Made by a program: the position numbers and the translations under genes
Notes under the pieces: model-generated
Told to the model about the DNA's origin: nothing
The model's input: the letters and a program-made list of their open reading frames with translations, nothing else
Databases searched by the model: none
Part shown: one piece after another, positions 7,123 to 11,607 of the stretch
How the letters are laid out: each line of letters opens with the position of its first letter
How positions within the stretch are numbered: the first letter of the stretch is position 1
NCBI GenBank assembly: GCA_030673725.1
Contig: DAOVIL010000008.1
Coordinates: 1-11,607, forward strand
Direction of reading: 5' to 3'
Length of the DNA stretch: 11,607 nucleotides
Source of the DNA: Candidatus Aenigmatarchaeota archaeon
GTDB lineage: Archaea > Aenigmatarchaeota > Aenigmatarchaeia > QMZP01

Positions 7123-7650
7123 ATGATAGAGCTGCTGATACAATTCCTGTCACTCGCTTCATTCATAGGAGGATTGGTTATAGGGGAGCTGGTCTCCTAC
7201 AAGGCCTTCGGGAGGCCTAAATCATCCTTCGTCTTCATAATCGACATATTCCTGATAATCTTCATAATATCGGCAATCTACGCCTATGTGGGCTTCTATG
7301 CCCAGGGAATCATCTTCTACGTCACTAACTTTGTGGTGGGCATGCTTACCATACTCATAGCCAGGGCAGTTGAATGGAGCCTGGGAATGACCCAGAAGGA
7401 GGGAATAAGCACAAACAAGACAATAGATATAATCAGGGTGCTCGCACACCACGGCCTTGACATGGAGGAGATAAAGGGCGCCCTGAAGCAGTTCGGCATG
7501 CCCAATAAAGGTGTGGAGAAATACAACCACCTGATAGAGAAGACCGTCCCTGCATATGTCCCCAAGCTGGTCAAGATGGAGAAGACCCTTGAGAGCATAG
7601 ACAGCAGGGTTCGTAACATAGAGAAAAAAATAAAGGCTTCGAAAGGCTAA
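7123..7650 (+). CDS. Three-helix membrane protein with C-terminal coiled coil, 175 aa
   Basis: No family recognised. The N-terminal half holds three hydrophobic helices (about 5-25, 36-60 and 64-88) with almost no loops. The C-terminal half (about 90-175) is hydrophilic and mostly helical: a compact LDMEEIKGALKQFGMP segment, then KMEKTLESIDSRVRNIEKKIKA with heptad-like spacing, probably a short cytoplasmic coiled coil. The start at 7123 is preferred because a TATAAAA box lies 24 bases upstream; the longer frame from 7057 would begin before that promoter. Its stop overlaps the convergent 40-aa coiled-coil gene by four bases. It stands alone on the plus strand between two minus-strand surface-protein groups. 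A scaffold or assembly factor for the pilus is possible, but only from position. Confidence 0.8.
   Translation: MIELLIQFLSLASFIGGLVIGELVSYKAFGRPKSSFVFIIDIFLIIFIISAIYAYVGFYAQGIIFYVTNFVVGMLTILIARAVEWSLGMTQKEGISTNKTIDIIRVLAHHGLDMEEIKGALKQFGMPNKGVEKYNHLIEKTVPAYVPKLVKMEKTLESIDSRVRNIEKKIKASKG
7624..7634 (-). terminator. T-tract terminator candidate after the pilin operon
   Basis: The minus strand reads TTTATTTTTTT starting 13 bases beyond the stop of the 40-aa gene. Archaeal termination commonly uses such T tracts without a hairpin. It is embedded in the Lys-rich 3' end (EKKIKA) of the opposite gene, so the A-run also has a coding reason. Confidence 0.45.
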
Positions 7651-7769
7651 GGCTTCTTCAGCTTCTCCAAATCCTTCCTCAAGAGCTGCACCTCTATGGT
7701 CAGGTCTTCCACTGACTTTGCCAGGCTCTTGACGAACTGTTCCAGGTTCTCAAGCTTCATCTTTGACAT
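7647..7769 (-). CDS. Small coiled-coil peptide, 40 aa
   Basis: The product is charged and helical, with leucines and valines at heptad-like spacing (LENLEQFVKSLAKSVEDL, then IEVQLLRKDLEKL); it has no signal or membrane segment and should be a cytoplasmic or membrane-peripheral coiled coil. The ATG at 7769 is chosen because a strong GGAGG lies six bases upstream and the preceding gene stops two bases before it; a longer frame on this strand from 7946 would overlap most of that gene's end and look non-coding. It is the last gene of the pilin operon and is followed by a T tract. It faces the coiled-coil tail of the 175-aa membrane protein, a possible partner. Function unknown. Confidence 0.7.
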   Translation of the reverse strand: MSKMKLENLEQFVKSLAKSVEDLTIEVQLLRKDLEKLKKP

Positions 7770-7771
7770 TA

Positions 7772-8344
7772 TTATCCTCCGACAGGCGGGCCTGTTTCCC
7801 CGCAGGCTGATTTCCTTGGTATGCTCTTCCAGGAAGGCCATATCCCAAGCAATGGCGGCTGGTAGCTGTCCACCCTGCAGCTCGGCTCCAGGGTGAACCC
7901 CTTCACCAGTATGTACCTGGCGCACACATCTGCCTGGTTGTTCCACACCCAGGCAATCTTGCCCGAACCTGAGCTTATCCCATAGGTGTAGAATATATAG
8001 TTGTATCCTGGCCTCACAGTGCTGTTCAGGACGCTTCCAAGCATTTCATTAATGTCCTGCTCACTTATCTTGTTAGTGCAAAAGAATAAATTGATTGCCT
8101 CGGCCACGGTCAGGTTCAGGTCGTTCTGGTAGGAGCCATATGTGCTGTTCCTGTAGTCCATGGCGCTCTGCAGCATTGCAGCGGCATAGGACGAGTCCTC
8201 CCTCGCTATCTGGGACTTCACGTGCTCGTTTCCAAAATATATGGAAAGCACCAGTATGGCTGATATGAACATAGCCAGCATCAGTATGTCTATCAGGCTT
8301 GCCTGTGCTTTCTTCCTTCCTGTTTTGCGCCTATCTTCCCACAT
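7772..8344 (-). CDS. Archaeal pilin-like protein with class III-type signal, 190 aa
   Basis: A basic leader (RRKTGRKK) is followed by AQASLIDILML, which resembles archaeal class III signal peptides (basic-[G/A]|Q-x-S), and a hydrophobic helix at about 17-37. The extracellular part has sequons (NST, NLT, NST) and cysteines at 89, 141, 156 and 181 that may pair, and ends in a Pro/Gly-rich tail. It is likely a minor pilin or pseudopilin. Possible starts are TTG 8353, ATG 8350 and ATG 8344; I chose 8344 because GAGGG (8354-8358) stands nine bases before it but only three before 8350, though this choice is not firm. The gene overlaps the end of the 129-aa gene, and its stop is two bases before the 40-aa gene, consistent with translational coupling. 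The C-terminal domain is unrecognised. Confidence 0.78.
   Translation of the reverse strand: MWEDRRKTGRKKAQASLIDILMLAMFISAILVLSIYFGNEHVKSQIAREDSSYAAAMLQSAMDYRNSTYGSYQNDLNLTVAEAINLFFCTNKISEQDINEMLGSVLNSTVRPGYNYIFYTYGISSGSGKIAWVWNNQADVCARYILVKGFTLEPSCRVDSYQPPLLGIWPSWKSIPRKSACGETGPPVGG
7776..7780 (-). promoter_or_regulatory. Strong Shine-Dalgarno site fixing the start of the 40-aa gene
   Basis: The minus strand reads GGAGGATAATAATG: GGAGG, six bases, then the ATG at 7769, with the TAA stop of the upstream gene between. This supports a real short gene despite its length of 40 codons. Confidence 0.7.
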
Positions 8345-8720
8345 GGACATCAACCCTCGCGAGGTATTCCCTCCCTTCAGTCGAATTGTAAAGCAGCAGA
8401 GGCAGGGAGCTGACAGAGGCTGAGGAGGCGTTCTCTATGCTGCCTATGGAAAGCACCCCAGAACGCTCCAGGTCTGTTATGCTGACCTTCACTCCTGTCC
8501 TGCCCTCGAACATGGCAAGTATGCTGCCAGCGTCCTTAAGGCCGGAAAAGAAGATGAATTCCGAGATGGAGCTGGCTGCCCTTTCCCTCTCCACCAGGCC
8601 TATCCTCTGGAGCATGTTGGTGTACATCGAGATGGCAGCTGTCATGAAGAGGAATATCATTATGACTGTCAGGAGCGCCGCAGGCAGCTCTTCCCCGAAT
8701 ATGCCTTTCCTACGCCCCAT
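8331..8720 (-). CDS. Pilin-like protein with a Glu at +5, 129 aa
   Basis: The N-terminus MGRRKGIFGEELPAALLTV has a basic leader ending KG. If cut after this Gly, position +5 is Glu, the classical type IV pilin residue; the hydrophobic helix runs to about residue 33. The rest (about 40-129) is a small domain, beginning with a helix rich in Arg/Glu/Ala/Ser, with sequons NAS and NST and no cysteine. This is the closest match in the window to the canonical prepilin layout, although the helix contains Pro. GGAAGGTGA lies seven bases before the ATG. The start overlaps the preceding gene by 11 bases and the end overlaps the 190-aa gene, so it belongs to the same operon. Probably a minor pilin; the exact role is not visible. 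Confidence 0.77.
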   Translation of the reverse strand: MGRRKGIFGEELPAALLTVIMIFLFMTAAISMYTNMLQRIGLVERERAASSISEFIFFSGLKDAGSILAMFEGRTGVKVSITDLERSGVLSIGSIENASSASVSSLPLLLYNSTEGREYLARVDVHVGR

Positions 8721-9048
8721 GCAGAGTCACCTTCCCCCCTTCCCTTCTGATTATGACTGCATCCACGTTCATGCTGGTGTCTGTCAGGCTGCTCAGGACA
8801 GCCCTTTCTATCCCTTCTATCGTCACATTCCCGTCCCGGAACCCCACAGTGTAGTTCCTGCCAAAACTGTAGTAGATCGAGCAGCCATCGCACAGCCCGT
8901 CAGACAGCCTGGCCAGGTCATTGGCTGCGCTGACCTTCTTTCCCTGGTCCATTATGTCCACCTGCATGCTCACGAAGAACATGAGAATGGAGAGCGATGC
9001 CACTATGAAGACCAATATCCCTATCTTGGAAGCGAACCAGTCTATCAT
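8710..9048 (-). CDS. Pilin-like single-helix protein, 112 aa
   Basis: MIDWFASKIG is followed by a strongly hydrophobic helix (about 9-29) and a small extracellular domain with CDGC (Cys53/Cys56), sequons NYT and NVT, and a beta-like C-terminus. It lacks a basic leader and any G|F-type cut site, so it may be an uncleaved pseudopilin-like or assembly component. The start is uncertain. ATG 9048 gives a clean hydrophobic N-terminus with an AGG nearby. GTG 9123 would overlap the stop of the 152-aa gene as GTGA and add about 25 polar residues (with RYRNRDKEQ). I prefer 9048, which leaves a 71-base gap otherwise absent from this tightly packed operon. It sits between two pilin-like genes, which supports an accessory pilus role. 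Family not recognised. Confidence 0.7.
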   Translation of the reverse strand: MIDWFASKIGILVFIVASLSILMFFVSMQVDIMDQGKKVSAANDLARLSDGLCDGCSIYYSFGRNYTVGFRDGNVTIEGIERAVLSSLTDTSMNVDAVIIRREGGKVTLHGA

Positions 9049-9119
9049 CAGAACCTGCTGCTCCTTATCATGGCTCTGTTCCTTATCTCTGTTCCGATAC
9101 CTACACAGGAACCAGGGCC

Positions 9120-9578
9120 TCACTCAAAGACGAAGGTGTACTCCTTCACCTCGTCGTCCTGGAGCCTGCCGTAGTATATCATGAAGTTGTATGTGCTCCC
9201 CCCTGCCAGTGAGACTGTCTCGTTCCTTTTCGGGTCCCCTTCAATCCTTACTGCTGTGATGTTGACCAGGAAGTCAGTCATATTGACCCCATAGGCCTCT
9301 TCCGGGAGATACCCTGTCACAGAATCATTGTCCACGTCCATCATGATGCTGAAACCCGCAGGAACCCTCATCTGCACTGTGGTGAATGCCCCGAAATCGC
9401 CCGTGCTCTTGAGGGTCTTGACAGTCTGGGCAAAGGTGACCACAGTCTCCTTGAAGTCCTTCTCTGCCTTGAATTGCATGAAGAAGTTCATCTGCCAGAA
9501 TCCGACCCCCACTATAATGACCAGTATGAGTGATACTATCATCAACCTTATGGGCATGCCTTCCAGGCCTTTCATCAT
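9120..9578 (-). CDS. Pilin-like protein of the KG-x-EG type, 152 aa
   Basis: The N-terminus MMKGLEGMPIRL leads into a hydrophobic helix at about 12-33. KGLEGMPIR matches KGIEGLALK of the 75-aa protein and EGMPLK of the 62-aa protein, a shared prepilin-like signature with Glu two residues after the presumed KG cut and a basic residue just before the helix. After a polar helix (about 36-60), the rest is probably a beta-rich extracellular domain (VPAGFSIMMDV, VNITAVRIEG, FMIYYGRL) with sequons NMT, NIT and NET and no cysteine. GGAGG stands seven bases before the ATG at 9578; a second ATG follows directly. It is separated from the 75-aa gene by 63 bases that include a T tract, so it may be transcribed by read-through. 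Function beyond a pilin-type subunit is unknown. Confidence 0.78.
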   Translation of the reverse strand: MMKGLEGMPIRLMIVSLILVIIVGVGFWQMNFFMQFKAEKDFKETVVTFAQTVKTLKSTGDFGAFTTVQMRVPAGFSIMMDVDNDSVTGYLPEEAYGVNMTDFLVNITAVRIEGDPKRNETVSLAGGSTYNFMIYYGRLQDDEVKEYTFVFE

Positions 9579-9612
9579 ATCCCAGCCTCCACAGAGTTAC
9601 AACTGATGGTTA

Positions 9613-9629
9613 CAAAGAGAAAAAAGAAA
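9613..9629 (-). terminator. T-rich tract behind the 75-aa pilin-like gene (possible partial terminator)
   Basis: The minus strand reads TTTCTTTTTTCTCTTT starting about 13 bases past the stop of the 75-aa gene and 35 or more bases before the next ATG. It is the only clear T tract between genes of this operon and could reduce transcription of downstream genes relative to the 75-aa gene. No TATA box for the next gene is obvious after it. Confidence 0.45.
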
Positions 9630-9641
9630 CCGAGTGCTTCC

Positions 9642-9869
9642 CTAACAGGTGCATTGCCTGGTGGCGGAGTTCCAGATGCATCCCATCATCTCGCATGTCT
9701 GGCCTGTCTGGTTGGAAGTGATGGTGTCCAGTGTCTGGTTCAGGTCAAATGCGCCGCGTGCGGCCATGCCTGTGAAGGTTGTGGCCACCGAAAAGGCAAC
9801 GCCGATTACTAGGGCAGCTACCAGTATTATCACTATGTACTTCAATGCAAGACCTTCAATACCTTTCAT
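9642..9869 (-). CDS. Small pilin-like protein with Cys-rich tail, 75 aa (candidate major pilin)
   Basis: MKGIEGLALKY precedes a hydrophobic helix at about 11-33. A short linker with sequon NQT follows, then a C-terminal Cys cluster (Cys59, 64, 73 and 75; TCEMMGC and QCTC) able to form two disulfides outside the cell, resembling a miniature pilin disulfide loop. The N-terminal signature is shared with the 152-aa and 62-aa proteins. A GGGGG-rich ribosome site lies four bases before the ATG, inside the end of the 518-aa gene, and the ATG overlaps that gene's TGA (ATGA), so the two are translationally coupled. A T-rich tract after the stop could make it the best-expressed gene of the operon, which together with its small size suggests a main structural subunit; that is inference. 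Confidence 0.78.
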   Translation of the reverse strand: MKGIEGLALKYIVIILVAALVIGVAFSVATTFTGMAARGAFDLNQTLDTITSNQTGQTCEMMGCIWNSATRQCTC

Positions 9870-11422
9870 TTTTCCCCCTTTATCTTTTTGGTGCCGTATT
9901 TAAAAGCTTGCCCGTTCTTGGTAGGCTTGCCGCCTTTCCTGGTAAGGCCGTAGTAGACAGCGCCTATCATTATCACGATTGCAGCCACAATGCCAGCTGA
10001 TGTCCCTGGGTTGGCTATTATGAATCCTGTCAGCCCGCCAATCTCGCCTGTCTCTCCACCAGTGACGTTCTCCGCAGGCTCACCGCCTGGGATGGTGACG
10101 TTCTCTGCCGGGATGGTCGGGGTGTACCTGCATGACCTTTCCATGTCAGGCTGCCTCTTCTCTGCGTAGTAGTCAGGGCAGTTGCCTTCGTACTCGCATA
10201 CCCTTGTCTGTGTGCCTTCAGGCATGCACTCTGACCAGGCTGTGCAGTTGTAGTTCATTATACAGGAGCCTGACGGGCTTCCGCCACCGCCGGTTGCTGC
10301 CTGGCCACCGCCGCCTGAGGGTGCTGGAGGTGGTGCAGGGCATTCTATCGAGCATGTCGAGTAGCTCTCCCCGCCGTTGCAGTATCCGTCCCCGCATGTG
10401 GCAGTTATGTTGAAGCTGTTGCTGTTCTCGTTGTTGTTGAGGAAGCATTCCATGGAGCCGCTGACCTGGGCATATATGTCTGCTGTGCCGACCCCTGATG
10501 CCACCCAGTTGGCTGTGACAGTCGTGGCAGAGTTGGCTGCAAGGGTCCCGCTGTATGAGCCTGTAGCAACCAGTGTGCCGCTGCCGCTCGGGTCACCGTC
10601 ATAGAAGTCCACATTGAATCCCTGTGCAGCGTAATTGCCCGTGTTGTTCACGCCTGCGGACAGGGTGACAGTTGAGCCTTCCACTGCGCTTGCAGGGAGT
10701 GTGACTGCATCCACTATCAGGTCAGGGCCGCTCACGTTGAAAGTGTCGTTCGCGTACACGCTGGGCATCTGGACGCCGTTCACGTCGAAGTAGTCCACCT
10801 GTATCCTTGTGCTGTAGTATGTGCATGTGTTGGCAGACGTCACCTGGAACGTCTGTGTTGCGGTGTTCCCGTTGTTTATCTGCGCGGTGAACTGGGGTGA
10901 GTTGCTGTTTGCGTTGAGTATGTCGAATGTGCCTGTAGCATTGTAGGCAGCTGTGGTGCCTATATTGTTGAGGTAAGCGTTCACATTGAATGCCTGGCCT
11001 ATCACCTGCTCCTGAACATCATCCATGGTCAGGCTTATTGCAGGGTTGGGCGGGTTTTGCAGGTTCAGCGCTATGTTCCCGCTGTCGCAGAAGTCGGTCG
11101 CATTAGTGCTGTTCGTGGCCCTGATTGTGACAATGTACACGTTCGGGGTGGCTGCTGTCAGCTCCCATGTGTAGGTGTCCCCGCTGAAATCATTCCAGGG
11201 CGTGCTGCCGCTGACCAGCGTCAGGGGCGCATAGGATAGTGTCATGTTTACGGTCGGCAGGTTCCACTCAGAGTTCTCGTAGTACACGAATGCGGGGTTG
11301 CCGAAGTAATCTGATATGGAAGTGAATGCTATCTGGTTGCAGTCAAGCGCTGCTGCCTGCCCAGTCATGACTACCAAAGCGGCCAGGAATGCAATTCCGA
11401 ATATCATTGCCTTGTTCATCAT
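9866..11422 (-). CDS. Large secreted surface protein with CARDB-like, Cys-rich and TSP1-like modules, 518 aa
   Basis: Signal peptide at about 1-26 (hydrophobic core, then QAAA|LD). Two beta-sandwich regions resembling CARDB/NEW3-type repeats lie at about 127-230 and 233-340 (PDLIVDAVTLP, VTLSAGVNNTG, VDFYDGD). A Cys motif at 343-361 (CGDGYC, then C357 and C361) is followed by a Pro/Gly-rich linker (about 362-385). A TSP1-like Cys module spans 387-431 (NCTAWSEC, TRVC, GNC, RSC), then a sequon-bearing linker, LTGFII (464-469), one membrane helix (about 474-493) and a basic cytoplasmic tail of about 25 residues. This is a membrane-anchored surface protein, probably an adhesin or a partner of the pilins that follow it. 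GGAG precedes two tandem ATGs (11422 or 11419). The start overlaps the previous stop by four bases and the end overlaps the 75-aa pilin gene by four bases. Domain names rest on sequence pattern only. Confidence 0.88.
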   Translation of the reverse strand: MMNKAMIFGIAFLAALVVMTGQAAALDCNQIAFTSISDYFGNPAFVYYENSEWNLPTVNMTLSYAPLTLVSGSTPWNDFSGDTYTWELTAATPNVYIVTIRATNSTNATDFCDSGNIALNLQNPPNPAISLTMDDVQEQVIGQAFNVNAYLNNIGTTAAYNATGTFDILNANSNSPQFTAQINNGNTATQTFQVTSANTCTYYSTRIQVDYFDVNGVQMPSVYANDTFNVSGPDLIVDAVTLPASAVEGSTVTLSAGVNNTGNYAAQGFNVDFYDGDPSGSGTLVATGSYSGTLAANSATTVTANWVASGVGTADIYAQVSGSMECFLNNNENSNSFNITATCGDGYCNGGESYSTCSIECPAPPPAPSGGGGQAATGGGGSPSGSCIMNYNCTAWSECMPEGTQTRVCEYEGNCPDYYAEKRQPDMERSCRYTPTIPAENVTIPGGEPAENVTGGETGEIGGLTGFIIANPGTSAGIVAAIVIMIGAVYYGLTRKGGKPTKNGQAFKYGTKKIKGEK

Positions 11423-11607
11423 ACCACTCCTATGCTCCCTGAGCTGTTGTACTCATTGTTGCCTGCTGTGATTGTTATCGTGTAGTTGCCTGCGGATGCC
11501 GGGCTAGTGACGTTGAAGTACTGGTAGCTGTTCTGGCCAGGCGTCAGGTTGTAATACTGCTGGCTGTTGCCCACAAGCACGAAGCCGGTCGGGACCGTTA
11601 TCGTCAC
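11419..11607 (-). CDS. C-terminal part of a secreted protein with NEW3/CARDB-like beta domain (partial)
   Basis: Only the last 62 codons are in the window, and the frame is open to the right edge, so the apparent start there is not real. The visible part is a beta-rich domain end (VPTGFVLVG, NLTPGQNSYQYFNVTSPASAGNYTITI) typical of NEW3- or CARDB-like extracellular domains, with sequons NLT, NVT and NYT. There is no C-terminal membrane helix or Cys module within the visible part, so it may be soluble, or the anchor may be absent. The TGA stop overlaps the ATG of the 518-aa gene, indicating the same operon. The upstream part and the operon promoter lie outside the window. Confidence 0.75.
   Translation of the reverse strand: MTITVPTGFVLVGNSQQYYNLTPGQNSYQYFNVTSPASAGNYTITITAGNNEYNSSGSIGVV

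Noticed and set aside
7770..7946. Longer 99-codon version of the 40-aa coiled-coil gene
   Set aside because: The extra N-terminal part lies in another frame of the 190-aa gene and looks non-coding, while GGAGG fixes the internal ATG at 7769.
8437..9174. 245-codon open frame on the plus strand across the pilin operon
   Set aside because: It crosses three overlapping minus-strand genes that each have a hydrophobic helix and ribosome sites; its own product has no consistent composition.

Overview
The window looks like part of an archaeal genome. Points in favour: A/T-rich TATA-type boxes sit about 24-28 bases upstream of several start codons with no room for a ribosome binding site (leaderless transcripts), Shine-Dalgarno sites are used for internal operon genes, AGG (Arg) and ATA (Ile) codons are heavily used, secreted proteins carry dense N-x-S/T sequons, pilin-type N-termini are abundant, and the ATPase/TadC pair is of the archaeal FlaI/FlaJ-Tad kind. 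The Cys-rich surface proteins (CGDGxC modules, TSP1-like CTAWS modules, Asn/Thr stalks) recall uncultured DPANN-type lineages, but that placement is inference. I see no transposon, CRISPR array or phage gene.

Layout. (1) 1-253: 3' end of a tRNA followed 12 bases later by a small hypothetical gene. (2) 250-4899: a divergent promoter region (715-803) separates a minus-strand pilin-like gene (250-714) from a plus-strand operon with a VirB11/FlaI/TadA-type secretion ATPase carrying an N-terminal Cys-rich zinc-knuckle-like region, a two-module TadC/FlaJ-like membrane platform protein, and a 62-aa pilin-like peptide. (3) 4889-7045, minus strand: a lipoprotein and a single-pass surface protein with an extremely sequon-dense stalk, each with its own apparent leaderless promoter. 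(4) 7123-7650, plus strand: a three-helix membrane protein with a coiled-coil tail. (5) 7647-11607, minus strand: a tightly packed operon running from the right edge: an incomplete secreted protein, a 518-aa CARDB/TSP1-like surface protein, a 75-aa pilin-like protein with C-terminal cysteines, four further single-helix pilin-like proteins, and a 40-aa coiled-coil peptide.

How the parts fit. ATPase and TadC form the motor and inner-membrane platform of a type IV pilus/Tad-like machine. The five or more single-helix proteins with a hydrophobic N-terminus would be its major and minor pilins. The large Cys-rich, presumably glycosylated membrane-anchored proteins may be surface partners or adhesins. 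No prepilin peptidase is visible. All three convergent gene pairs overlap at their stop codons, so the locus is extremely compact and opposing transcripts must overlap.
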